This document shows, in pieces, positions 1 through 9,649 of a stretch of DNA of 64,000 nucleotides (the stretch's first letter is position 1; every line of letters starts with the position of its first letter). The position numbers and the translations under genes are program-made. Origin of the DNA: Micromonospora gifhornensis (GTDB lineage: Bacteria; Actinomycetota; Actinomycetes; Mycobacteriales; Micromonosporaceae); assembly GCF_016863515.1 (NCBI RefSeq), contig NZ_BOPA01000008.1:36252-100251 (forward strand), given 5' to 3'. The notes beneath the pieces were generated by a model, which was not told the origin of the DNA, did not search any database, and saw only the letters and a program-made list of their open reading frames with translations.

Positions 1-13
1 CCTGGACGAAACG

Positions 14-1132
14 ATGCGGCTGAGAAGTCAGGCGGATGAGCATTACCAGCGCGCCAGCGACTTTGCCGCATATGCGCGCCAACTCCACCGGGCGGGCCAT
101 CGCGATGCGTCAGCCAACTGGCAGCAGGCGGCGAATGCCGAAACCCGTGCGTACGGGCGGTGTCTGGATCTGGCCGACGCGGTGGCGTCGGGTGCCGTCG
201 TGCCCGACGTGGTGGCCGTCGACCGGCCGGAGGACTTCCACCGGATCAACGACGACGTCGGCGATCTCGCTGTCGGCGCGATCGACACCGGCGATCGTTC
301 CGCCCTGACCGGCGACGACCATCCGCCGCCGATCGACAGGTCCCGCCGGTACGGCCAGCCGGGCGGACTGCGTCCACCACTGGCTCTGCACCAACGGGAC
401 GTGGAACAGCAACTGCCCCGCGACGAGGCGGGCAACGTGGTGCGGACCGCCGATCCTCGGGCCGGGGACTGGTTCGGGCTGATGAACGACGGTGGGCCGC
501 GGGCGGACCCGACCCGAGGGATCAACTGCCTGGACTGCACCCTGTCGCTCTACGACACCTGGGTGCACGGGCGTCCCCGGGTCGCCGCGCCACGCACCTT
601 CGACGCGTACCAGGCCGGTGACGTGACCCGGCCGCTCAACGGCGAGCAGGACGGCACCGGGCGGGTCGAGGATGTCACAGGTGGCCGCTTCCAGCGGCTC
701 TGCGACGGCACCGCCCGTACGCCTGCGGAACTGCAACGGGCACTGGACACCGGTTACCGCAACCTGCGCGACCAACTCGTGCTCGGTGGGCACGGCAGTT
801 TCGCCTTCGTCGTCAACCATCTGGAGCGGGGTGGTGCGCACATCTGGGTGGCGTTGAACCAGAACGGCACGGTGCTCTACGTCGACCCGCAGGTCGGGCT
901 GGTCAGCGATCAACCGCTGTACCGGTACCACGGGGCGGCGCACCCGTTCAACGCGGTCGACGCGGACGTGCTGGTGCTCGACGGCGGCGCCCGGCCCATG
1001 CCGCTGGCCGGGTTGCGTCGGGGCATCTACAGCCAGCGACCGGATCTGCCCCGATATCCGCCGGCGGAGGAGTTCGAGGGGTACGGCGACCCGTACCTCA
1101 ACCGGGTGCACCTGCTCGGCGAATCCGGCTGA
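14..1132 (+). CDS. Papain-fold toxin, glutamine deamidase type (5' partial)
   Basis: The C-terminal half (about residues 165-300) has the layout of the papain-like toxin glutamine deamidase domain of polymorphic toxins: a Cys in INCLDC, a His in GGAHIWVALN and an Asp/Gln in YVDPQVG, in the expected Cys-His-Asp order. Such domains deamidate or cleave host proteins when delivered as the C-terminal tip of a large secreted toxin. The frame is open to the window edge, so the ATG at 14 is probably internal and an N-terminal delivery region may lie upstream. No immunity gene is obvious in the next 200 bp. The domain call is fairly firm; the toxin role is inferred from the family. Confidence 0.6.
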   Translation: MRLRSQADEHYQRASDFAAYARQLHRAGHRDASANWQQAANAETRAYGRCLDLADAVASGAVVPDVVAVDRPEDFHRINDDVGDLAVGAIDTGDRSALTGDDHPPPIDRSRRYGQPGGLRPPLALHQRDVEQQLPRDEAGNVVRTADPRAGDWFGLMNDGGPRADPTRGINCLDCTLSLYDTWVHGRPRVAAPRTFDAYQAGDVTRPLNGEQDGTGRVEDVTGGRFQRLCDGTARTPAELQRALDTGYRNLRDQLVLGGHGSFAFVVNHLERGGAHIWVALNQNGTVLYVDPQVGLVSDQPLYRYHGAAHPFNAVDADVLVLDGGARPMPLAGLRRGIYSQRPDLPRYPPAEEFEGYGDPYLNRVHLLGESG

Positions 1133-1320
1133 CCGTCACCACCGGGCCGAGGGAGGCAGGCGACCGTCCGGCACGGGTGAGGCCGTCACGCCGGTGCGGT
1201 CCGCGACTGTCGACGGCGTGGCGGGTCGCACATCCGGGGTGGTCGATGACGAGCCGAGTGTGGGCGCCGGTAGTAGCCTGACCGGCGGTTCCCCCGTCGG
1301 GGGAGGAACGGTGGGAGCTC

Positions 1321-2541
1321 ATGTCGGTAGGTCGCCGCGCGGCGCGGCTCGCGACGGTCTGCGTGTTCCTCGGCGGGCTGGTGACGCTCGGTGCCGCACC
1401 GGCGCACGCCGACGAGGACCGGGTGCGCGTCCGGTCGGCCGGCAGCTTCACCGCGGGCCGGGCCGCCCAGGACGTCCGGCTGGAGGTACGCAAACGTACC
1501 GACGGCTGTGTACGGGTGCGGGGCGCGCTGGGGCTCAGTCTGCCCGGCGTACGACCCGAGCAGGTCGCCGTCCAGGCGGAGGTCGACCGCCGATGGGTGT
1601 CCGTGCCGGTCTCCGGCGCCGACGGGCTGGTGACCACCGCGCCGGTCGCCCCGGCCAGGGACGAACTCTGCAAGCGCAAGGGCACGGTGCTCCGTTTCCG
1701 GGTGGCGTTCGGCGCCGAGGCTCCCGGGGGGCGGCTGGTCGTGACGGGCGAGGCGGTCACGGCGCGCGGTGTCCTGCTGGGGCGTGCCGTCGCGGAGTCC
1801 CGGGTGAACGGTGGCCGTGTCGCCCCGTCGCCGTCCCCCTCGCCGTCTCCCAGCCCCACTCTGGACGAGGTGGTCGAGACGCCGCCCGCGCCCACCGCGA
1901 CGGTGGCGTTGGCGGTGGACAGCCCGGGGGAGGCGAGCCAGGCAGCCAACCAGTCCGGCGGCATCTCGTCGGTGATGTACGTCGGCATCGCCATGGTCGC
2001 GGCCGGTGCCCTGCTCATCGGGCTGCTGGTGTTCCGCTCACGCCGGGATCGGCGGCAGCGTGGCGAGCAGGCCGACGTCCCGCTGCCGGGTAATCCGGGC
2101 GGCACCACCTACCGTTCCACCAGGTCTTCGGTGCCGACGCAGGCCGGTCCGCAGGTGCTGCCGCCGCCCGGTCCGCAGGCGGTGCCGCCGCCAGCACCCG
2201 GCCAGGTGTACGGGACGGGTCGACCGCCCACGCCCCGCGTTTACGGCGGCGGTACGCCGACGGCCCGGCCCACCGGCGGCCTGTACGGTGCGCGGCCGAC
2301 CGGTGCCGGCGACCAGAGCCCGGCCGCCCCGGCCGAGACCGCTCCCGCCGGCTCCGCGACCGCACCGCCGGTGTCCAGCCCTGCGGCGGTACCGCCGGTG
2401 TCGGGCTCTGCGACCGTGCCGCCGGTGTCCGGCTCCGCGGCCGTGCCGCCGGTGCAGGGCGGGTCGCCGGGGTGGCAGGACCCGCCGCCGCCCGCCGCGG
2501 CAGGCGACGATCCCAGGTACGGGGGCGGGCTGCCCGGCTGA
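1321..2541 (+). CDS. Secreted single-pass membrane protein with Pro-rich tail
   Basis: I do not recognise a named family. The ATG at 1321 follows a GGGAG ribosome binding site. Residues 1-30 form a signal peptide with a probable cut after AHA. An extracellular beta-type domain runs to about residue 160, followed by a Pro/Ser linker (PSPSPSPSPSP) and one transmembrane helix near residues 217-238 closed by RSRRDRR. A long cytoplasmic Pro/Gly-rich tail follows, with four imperfect VPPVSGSA-type repeats near its end. This layout predicts a cell-surface protein with a disordered cytoplasmic tail. It precedes manB in the same direction with a 69-bp gap. Confidence 0.6.
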   Translation: MSVGRRAARLATVCVFLGGLVTLGAAPAHADEDRVRVRSAGSFTAGRAAQDVRLEVRKRTDGCVRVRGALGLSLPGVRPEQVAVQAEVDRRWVSVPVSGADGLVTTAPVAPARDELCKRKGTVLRFRVAFGAEAPGGRLVVTGEAVTARGVLLGRAVAESRVNGGRVAPSPSPSPSPSPTLDEVVETPPAPTATVALAVDSPGEASQAANQSGGISSVMYVGIAMVAAGALLIGLLVFRSRRDRRQRGEQADVPLPGNPGGTTYRSTRSSVPTQAGPQVLPPPGPQAVPPPAPGQVYGTGRPPTPRVYGGGTPTARPTGGLYGARPTGAGDQSPAAPAETAPAGSATAPPVSSPAAVPPVSGSATVPPVSGSAAVPPVQGGSPGWQDPPPPAAAGDDPRYGGGLPG

Positions 2542-2610
2542 GCCGGGGTGGGGGCCGTGCCTCCGATACGCTCAGCTTTGTTGACGGACCGCAGTCGAGG
2601 AGTGGAACTG

Positions 2611-3990
2611 GTGTCTGATCTGTCCCAGATCGTCAAGGCGTACGACGTCCGTGGGACGGTGCCGCAGCAGTGGGACGAGGGGGTTGCCGCCGCCTTGGGC
2701 TCCGCCTTCGCGCAGATGCTCGACGCCACCGGCGATGCGGGAAAGGCCGTGCTGATCGGGCACGACATGCGCGCCTCCGGCCCGGCGCTGGCGGCCGCCT
2801 TCGCGACCGGCGTACGCGCCGAGGGGCGTGCGGTCATCGAGATCGGGCTCGCCTCGACCGACATGATCTACTACGCCTCCGGTTCGTTGGATCTGCCTGG
2901 CGCGATGTTCACCGCCAGTCACAATCCGGCGCAGTACAACGGCATCAAGATGTGCCACGCGGGAGCCCGCCCGGTCGGGCAGGACACCGGGTTGGCCGAG
3001 GTCCGTGAGCGGGCGCAGGCGCTGCTGGACAAGGGCGAGCCGGTCGGTGAGCCGACCGCGCCGGTGCACCGGCAGGATCTGCTCGCCGACTACGCGGCGC
3101 ACCTGCGCACGTTGGTGGACCTGTCCGGCATCCGGCCGTTGACCGTGGTCGTGGACGCGGGCAACGGGATGGCCGGGCACACCGTGCCCAGCGTGCTCGG
3201 TGACGCCGCGTTGGCGGCCCTGCCGTTGCGGATCGTGCCGATGTACTTCGAGTTGGACGGCACGTTCCCCAACCACGAGGCCAACCCGCTGGACCCGGCC
3301 AACCTGGTCGACCTGCAACGCGCGGTGGTGGCGCACGGCGCGGACATCGGCCTGGCGTTCGACGGGGACGCCGACCGCTGCTTCGTCATCGACGAGCGCG
3401 GCGAGCCGGTCTCGCCGTCGGCGATCACCGCGCTGGTCGCGGCCCGGGAGTTGGCCAAGCACCCCGGCTCGACTGTCATCCACAACCTGATCACCTCACA
3501 GGCGGTGCCGGAGATCATCCGGGAGCACGGCGGCGAGCCGGTGGTGGCCCGGGTGGGGCACTCGTTCATCAAGGCGGAGATGGCGCGTACCAACGCGATT
3601 TTCGGTGGTGAACACTCCGCCCACTACTACTTCCGGGATTTCTGGTTCGCCGACACCGGCATGCTGGCCGCGATGCACACCCTGGCCGCGCTCGGCGAGC
3701 AGCCGCAGCCGCTCTCCGTGCTCGGTGCCGAGTACGAGCGGTACGTCGCCTCCGGTGAGATCAACTCCACGGTGACGGACCAGGCCGCCAAGGTCGCCGA
3801 GGTGCGGGCCGCCTACCCGGATGCCGAGGTCGACGAACTGGACGGACTGACCCTGCGCTTCCCGGACGGGGCGTGGTTCAACCTGCGTGCCTCGAACACC
3901 GAGCCGTTGCTGCGGCTCAATGTCGAGGCGCCCACTGTGCAGCGAATGACGTCGCTGCGCGACGACGTGCTCGACCGGGTACGCCGATAA
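2611..3990 (+). CDS. manB: Phosphomannomutase/phosphoglucomutase
   Basis: Alpha-D-phosphohexomutase that interconverts mannose-6-P and mannose-1-P (or the glucose forms), feeding GDP-mannose and cell-envelope glycans. The catalytic phosphoserine is Ser103 in TASHNPAQYNG. The Mg2+-binding loop DGDADR begins at residue 251, GGEHS is the sugar-binding loop, and RASNTEPLLR is the C-terminal phosphate-binding loop. At 460 residues the length is normal. The GTG at 2611 is chosen because VSDLSQIVKAYDVRG is the usual N-terminus and a GAGG site precedes it; a longer in-frame extension from 2548 lacks these. It heads a run with the Trm112, SIS, CDF and manA genes, a grouping also seen around manB in mycobacteria. 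Confidence 0.93.
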   Translation: MSDLSQIVKAYDVRGTVPQQWDEGVAAALGSAFAQMLDATGDAGKAVLIGHDMRASGPALAAAFATGVRAEGRAVIEIGLASTDMIYYASGSLDLPGAMFTASHNPAQYNGIKMCHAGARPVGQDTGLAEVRERAQALLDKGEPVGEPTAPVHRQDLLADYAAHLRTLVDLSGIRPLTVVVDAGNGMAGHTVPSVLGDAALAALPLRIVPMYFELDGTFPNHEANPLDPANLVDLQRAVVAHGADIGLAFDGDADRCFVIDERGEPVSPSAITALVAARELAKHPGSTVIHNLITSQAVPEIIREHGGEPVVARVGHSFIKAEMARTNAIFGGEHSAHYYFRDFWFADTGMLAAMHTLAALGEQPQPLSVLGAEYERYVASGEINSTVTDQAAKVAEVRAAYPDAEVDELDGLTLRFPDGAWFNLRASNTEPLLRLNVEAPTVQRMTSLRDDVLDRVRR

Positions 3991-4052
3991 GATCGCTCGC
4001 GCCGTTCGGTGCCGCCGATCGGTGAAACCGCATACGTGGAAGGAGCCGCGCC

Positions 4053-4235
4053 GTGGCCCTCGACCCGCAGTTGCTGGAAATCCTCGCCTGCCCGGACACC
4101 CACCATGCCCCGCTCGACTACGACGCGCAGGCACAGACGCTGACCTGCACCGAGTGCGGCCGGATCTTCGAGGTCCGGGACGACGTCCCGGTGCTGCTGC
4201 TGGACGAGGCACGCGGCCCTGCGGAGCGGTCGTGA
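4053..4235 (+). CDS. Trm112-family small zinc-ribbon protein
   Basis: A 60-residue protein with the Trm112/YcaR layout: ALDPQLLEILACPDTHHAPL, then LTCTECGRIFEVRDDVPVLLLDEA. The later CxxC pair is present; the first pair is reduced to CPDT, as often in actinobacteria. Relatives bind and stabilise methyltransferases or act as small zinc-ribbon partners; the partner here is unknown. The GTG start follows GGAAGGAGCC. Its stop overlaps the start of the SIS-domain gene by 4 bp, so the two are probably translationally coupled. Confidence 0.85.
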   Translation: MALDPQLLEILACPDTHHAPLDYDAQAQTLTCTECGRIFEVRDDVPVLLLDEARGPAERS

Positions 4236-5428
4236 TCGACGGGACGGCCGGGGTCAGCGGCCACCGCCACGCCGACGACCGACTGCTCGACGACCCGAAG
4301 GCGTTGGCCGAGCGGGATCCGGGTGGCATGCTGCGGCACACCGCCTCGGCCGGCGCGCAGGTGCGCGAGTCCGCCGCGCTGGCCGCCGAGGCGAACCTGT
4401 CGATGCTCGCCGACGACGGCCGTCCCCGCGCGGTCGTGATCGCCGGCATCGGCACCGCCGGGCGTACCGGTGACGTGCTGGCCACGGTCGCCGGGCCGCG
4501 CTGCCCGGTGCCGGTCATTGCGCACCGCAGCGCGGGCGTGCCGGGCTGGGTCGGTGCCGCCGACGTGGTGATCGCGGTCAGCGCCTCCGGTCGCAGCCCG
4601 GAGGCGCTCGGTGCCGCCGAGGCGGCGCACCGGCGCGGTGCCCGGCTGGTGGCCGTCGGCCCGGCCGACTCCCAGTTGCAGTCACTTGCCGAGCGGGCCC
4701 GTGCCCCGTTCATCCCGGTGCCCCGCCGGGCACCGGCGCGGGCCAGCCTCTGGGGCCTCACCGTGCCGGTGCTGCTCGCCGCCCGGGCGCTCGGTCTGGT
4801 GAAGGTCAACGAGGCGGACCTCGCCGAGACGGCGGCCCGGCTGGACGCCGACGCCGACCGCTGTCGGCCCACCGCGGAGTCCTTCGTCAACCCGGCGAAG
4901 TCGCTCGCCCTCGGCCTGGCCGGCTCCATCCCGATCGTGTGGGGTTCGTCCCCGCTCGCCTCGGTCGCGGCTCGCCGGTTCGGTGACACCCTGTCGGCCA
5001 ACGCCCGCTACCCGGTGGTCACCGGGGCGCTCGGCGAGGCGGGCCGGGGTCGGGTCGGTCTGCTCGACGGCGTCTTCGGCGGCCTCGCCGAGGGCGAGCG
5101 GGACATCTTCGCCGACCCGGAGGAGTCGACGCCCGACGGCACCCGGCTGCGGCTGGTGCTGCTGCGCGACGGTGGCCTGAACGCCGAGGACGACGCCGAC
5201 GAGCCTCTCGCGGTGGAGGAGCGGCGCGCCGACGCGGTGCAGACGCTCGCCGAGCGGCGGGGCGTACGGTGCGATGTGGTGACCGCCGAGGGCGGTTCGG
5301 CGCTGGAACGGCTGGCCTCCCTGGTGGCGGTGCCGGACTTCGCCTCGATCTATCTGGCCCTGGCACACGGCCTGGATCCGATGGCGGTGCCGGCGATCAC
5401 GGAGATGAAGGAGCTGGCCAACCAGTGA
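4232..5428 (+). CDS. SIS-domain sugar isomerase-like protein
   Basis: A 398-residue protein of the actinobacterial phosphosugar isomerase group (bifunctional phosphoglucose/phosphomannose isomerase-like). The N-terminal SIS domain is visible as VIAGIGTAGRTGDVLATVAG and DVVIAVSASGRSPEALGAAEAA, the second being the sugar-phosphate Ser loop; a second SIS-like half follows VVTGALGEAGRGRVG. The substrate cannot be read from sequence. Lying between manB and manA suggests mannose or glucose phosphate metabolism. The GTG at 4232 overlaps the Trm112 stop; an upstream extension from 4022 would overlay that gene and is rejected. Confidence 0.82.
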   Translation: MIDGTAGVSGHRHADDRLLDDPKALAERDPGGMLRHTASAGAQVRESAALAAEANLSMLADDGRPRAVVIAGIGTAGRTGDVLATVAGPRCPVPVIAHRSAGVPGWVGAADVVIAVSASGRSPEALGAAEAAHRRGARLVAVGPADSQLQSLAERARAPFIPVPRRAPARASLWGLTVPVLLAARALGLVKVNEADLAETAARLDADADRCRPTAESFVNPAKSLALGLAGSIPIVWGSSPLASVAARRFGDTLSANARYPVVTGALGEAGRGRVGLLDGVFGGLAEGERDIFADPEESTPDGTRLRLVLLRDGGLNAEDDADEPLAVEERRADAVQTLAERRGVRCDVVTAEGGSALERLASLVAVPDFASIYLALAHGLDPMAVPAITEMKELANQ

Positions 5429-5444
5429 CCGGAACAGCGGCGGC

Positions 5445-6398
5445 ATGAGCGCCGGGGGCGGCACCAGGGCGATCGTCGCGGCGTTGCTGGCCAATCTCGG
5501 CATCGCGGTGACGAAGTTCGTGGCGTACCTGCTGACGATGTCGTCGTCGATGCTGGCGGAGTCGATCCACTCGGTCGCCGACACCGGAAACCAGGCACTG
5601 CTGCTGGTCGGTGGCAAGCGGGCCCGGCGGGCACCCACCGCGCAGCATCCCTTCGGCTACGGCCGGGAGCGTTACGTCTACGCGTTCATCGTCGCCATCG
5701 TGCTGTTCAGCCTGGGCGGGGTCTTCGCGCTCTACGAGGCGTGGCACAAGTGGTCGGATCCACACGGGATCACCAGCTGGCAATGGGTGCCGGTGGCGGT
5801 GCTGCTGGTGGCGATCGGGTTGGAGTCGTTCTCGTTCCGTACCGCGATCAAGGAGTCCAACCTGGTCCGGGGCCGGCAGTCCTGGGCCAGGTTCATCCGC
5901 CGGTCCAAGGCGCCGGAGTTGCCGGTGGTGCTGCTGGAGGACTTCGGCGCCCTGGTCGGTCTGCTCTTCGCGCTGTTCGGCGTGGGGATGACCCTGGCCA
6001 CCGGCGACGGCCGGTGGGACGCGGCGGGCACCGCGATGATCGGCCTGCTGCTTGTCACGATCGCGATCGTGCTCGCCCTGGAGACCAAGAGCCTGCTGCT
6101 CGGGGAGGGCGCCGAGCCGGCCGAGATCGCCGCCATCGAGCAGGCGGTCACCGGCGGGCCGGAGGTCGAGCGGATCATCCACATGAAGACGCTCTACCTC
6201 GGCCCGGAGGAGTTGATGGTGGCCGCGAAGATCGCGGTGGCGCGCTGGGAGACCGCCGAGGAGTTGGCGCGCGGCATCGACGCGGTGGAGGCCCGGATCC
6301 GTGCGGCGGTGCCGACCGCCAAGGTGATCTATCTGGAGCCGGACATCTACCGGGGAGAGGCCGGGCCGGCGGAGGCGTCCGGTCGATCGGGGAGCTGA
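5445..6398 (+). CDS. Cation diffusion facilitator family transporter
   Basis: A 317-residue CDF/cation efflux membrane protein. Transmembrane helices fill roughly residues 8-200, and the CDF signature SSSMLAESIHSVADTGNQALLLVGGKRARR sits in helix 2 (given in part; metal-site residues are the Ser/His/Asp in MLAESIHSVADTGN). A soluble C-terminal metal-binding domain follows from about residue 215. CDF proteins export Zn2+, Co2+, Fe2+ or Mn2+ by proton antiport. The metal is not predictable. It lies 16 bp after the SIS gene and 3 bp before manA, so it is probably co-transcribed with them. Confidence 0.88.
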   Translation: MSAGGGTRAIVAALLANLGIAVTKFVAYLLTMSSSMLAESIHSVADTGNQALLLVGGKRARRAPTAQHPFGYGRERYVYAFIVAIVLFSLGGVFALYEAWHKWSDPHGITSWQWVPVAVLLVAIGLESFSFRTAIKESNLVRGRQSWARFIRRSKAPELPVVLLEDFGALVGLLFALFGVGMTLATGDGRWDAAGTAMIGLLLVTIAIVLALETKSLLLGEGAEPAEIAAIEQAVTGGPEVERIIHMKTLYLGPEELMVAAKIAVARWETAEELARGIDAVEARIRAAVPTAKVIYLEPDIYRGEAGPAEASGRSGS

Positions 6399-6401
6399 CC
6401 G

Positions 6402-7577
6402 GTGGAACTGCTGTACGGGCCGATCAAGGACTACGCGTGGGGTTCCCGCTGCGCCATCGCCGAGTTGCAGGGGCGTCCGGTGCCCAGCGAGGGCCCGGAG
6501 GCTGAACTGTGGTTGGGCGCTCATCCGGGTGCGCCGGCCAGCGTCGACCGGGACGGTGGCCGGGTCGCCCTGACCGAGGTGCTCGCCGCCGATCCGGCCG
6601 GCTGGCTCGGCCGGCGGGTCGTCGACCGGTTCGGCGCGCGACTGCCGTTCCTGCTGAAGGTGCTGGCCGCTGCGGCTCCGCTGAGCTTGCAGGCCCATCC
6701 GGACGCCGAGCAGGCCCGAGCGGGGTACGCCGCCGACGATGCCCGGTGCGACGGGCACCGCAACTACGTCGACCCGTTCCACAAGCCGGAGTTGCTTGTG
6801 GCGCTCGGGCCGATGGAGGCGCTCTGCGGTTTCCGGGATCCGGCGGTCTCGGCCGAGGTGTTGGCGGGGCTCGGCGTACCGGAGTTGGGGCCGGTGCTCG
6901 ACGCGCTCGATGCCGGTGCGGCCGGGTTGGCCGAGGCCGTACGCCTGCTGCTGACCTGGCCGACGGCGGACCGTGCCGGGCTGGTGGCGGCGGTGCGCAA
7001 GGCGTCGGTGCGCAGGGCGGCGGTGGCCGGGCCGGACGCGGAACTGGTCGAGTTGCTGGCCGAGGCGTACCCGGCCGATCCGGGGGTGGTGGTGGCGTTG
7101 CTGCTCAACCGGGTGCGGTTGGCGCCGGGCGAGGCCATCTGGATGCCCGCCGGAAATCTGCACGCCTACCTGCGCGGTACGGGTGTGGAGGTGATGGCGG
7201 CCAGCGACAACGTCCTGCGTGGCGGGCTCACTCGCAAGCGCGTGGACGTGGCCGAACTGCTCCGGGTGCTTCGTTTCGAGGTGCTCGACCAGCCGGTGGT
7301 GGCGCCCCGACCGGTTGCGGACGGGGTGGTGACCTGGCCGGTTCCGGTGACGGATTTCGCACTGCACCGGGTGACGGTGGGTCGACAGCCCGAGGTCACC
7401 TTGACGGTGCCGGGGCCGTGGCTGGTGTTGTGCACGTCCGGGCAGGTGGACGTCGCCGACATGGTCGCCCCGGTGACGCTCGGGACGGGGCAGGCCGCGG
7501 TGGGGTCCGCCGCCGGCGGGTCACTCACGGTCAGCGGTGCGGGTGAGGTGTACGTCGCGTCGCCGGGGCACTGCTGA
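6402..7577 (+). CDS. manA: Mannose-6-phosphate isomerase, class I
   Basis: Zinc-dependent cupin isomerase that interconverts fructose-6-P and mannose-6-P, supplying the manB substrate. Family marks visible: PIKDYAWGSRCAIAELQG at the N-terminus; PFLLKVLAAAAPLSLQAHPD with the Gln/His metal ligands; HKPELLVAL with Glu; and APGEAIWMPAGNLHAYLRG with the last His ligand. At 391 residues the length is normal. The GTG start lies 3 bp after the CDF stop. Last gene of the manB-led run. Confidence 0.93.
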   Translation: MELLYGPIKDYAWGSRCAIAELQGRPVPSEGPEAELWLGAHPGAPASVDRDGGRVALTEVLAADPAGWLGRRVVDRFGARLPFLLKVLAAAAPLSLQAHPDAEQARAGYAADDARCDGHRNYVDPFHKPELLVALGPMEALCGFRDPAVSAEVLAGLGVPELGPVLDALDAGAAGLAEAVRLLLTWPTADRAGLVAAVRKASVRRAAVAGPDAELVELLAEAYPADPGVVVALLLNRVRLAPGEAIWMPAGNLHAYLRGTGVEVMAASDNVLRGGLTRKRVDVAELLRVLRFEVLDQPVVAPRPVADGVVTWPVPVTDFALHRVTVGRQPEVTLTVPGPWLVLCTSGQVDVADMVAPVTLGTGQAAVGSAAGGSLTVSGAGEVYVASPGHC

Positions 7578-7641
7578 GTCGTCCGGGTTGTCGGAGCGAG
7601 GCCGACCTGGCAACACGCGAGTCCGACTTTTCCGGAATAGC

Positions 7642-7873
7642 TTGACTCGGCACATGCGGAGTGTGACTCTATGAGTGCGCAGCGTTATCGCGACGAAGGT
7701 CCGAGAACGCGCGGGGGAACCAAACCGGGGGGATGCGCGGGGCGGCTGGAGATGGGCGGTGAAACGTCCGTCACTGGTCGCCCCGTGCGCTGTTTGCCCT
7801 CACGCCAGCCGTGATCGGGTGGGCGCGCGTAAAGTGAGAGGTTGCGCAGCACAATCGTCCGACAGGAGCTTTT
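7642..7873 (+). promoter_or_regulatory. ahcY promoter and long structured leader
   Basis: A TTGACT -35-like box lies at 7642-7647, with a GACTCTATG region about 17 bp downstream as a candidate -10. The roughly 190-nt leader to the ahcY ATG is rich in GGGG/CCCC tracts and contains GGGGGAACCAAACC inside a GCGC...GCGC stem near 7710-7745. GGGGAACC resembles part of the ydaO (cyclic di-AMP) riboswitch core, but I cannot find the rest of that consensus, nor an SAH riboswitch. It is recorded as a leader of unknown function. Confidence 0.35.
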
Positions 7874-9373
<1,500 letters not shown>

Positions 9374-9383
9374 TCACCTCGTC

Positions 9384-9419
9384 GAACCGGGTCGACCCTT
9401 CCTCGGGTCGGCCCGGTTC
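9384..9419. terminator. Terminator between ahcY and the convergent small gene
   Basis: Inverted repeat with 15-nt arms (9384-9398 and 9405-9419) around a TTCCTC loop, GAACCGGG...CCCGGTTC at its base, one mismatch. It sits 11 bp after the ahcY stop and between converging genes, so it may serve both strands. Confidence 0.7.
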
Positions 9420-9442
9420 GGCATGTCAGGCCGGGCTGCGGG

Positions 9443-9601
9443 TCAACGCGGGTTGCTGCGGCGGCCGGGGCGGATCCAGGTCCAGACGCACCAGATCAGC
9501 CAACCCACCGACACCAGCGCGGCCAGGGTGCGTAGCCGCAGCGCGCTGAGCAGCAGCACCACCGCGAGTACCGCCAGCCACGGCCCGAAACCTCTCACCA
9601 C
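9443..9601 (-). CDS. Small hydrophobic membrane protein (52 aa)
   Basis: A short reading frame with good translation signals: GGGGAGGCA about 7 nt before GTG. It encodes a 52-residue protein beginning VVRGFGPWLAVLAVVLLLSA, with two predicted transmembrane segments (residues 8-20 and 24-45) and a basic tail ending RPGRRSNPR. I do not recognise a family. It lies 48 bp downstream of the RDD-protein gene on the same strand and probably shares its transcript. Supported by the ribosome site and coherent hydrophobicity, not by homology. Confidence 0.5.
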   Translation of the reverse strand: MVRGFGPWLAVLAVVLLLSALRLRTLAALVSVGWLIWCVWTWIRPGRRSNPR

Positions 9602-9649
9602 TGCCTCCCCGGTGTCCGCTCGACACCGGCCACCGGCATCGCTCGCGTC

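Noticed and set aside
1098..2108. Long minus-strand open frame over the Pro-rich membrane protein
   Set aside because: Low-complexity Arg/Ser/Thr-rich translation without ribosome site; a by-product of high GC. The same holds for most long opposite-strand frames over manB, ahcY, secA, pruA and prfB.
7700..7873. ydaO (cyclic di-AMP) riboswitch before ahcY
   Set aside because: Only a GGGGAACC segment fits; the GGGGCGAAUC and CAGCUAAC parts of the consensus are absent. Kept only as an unclassified leader.
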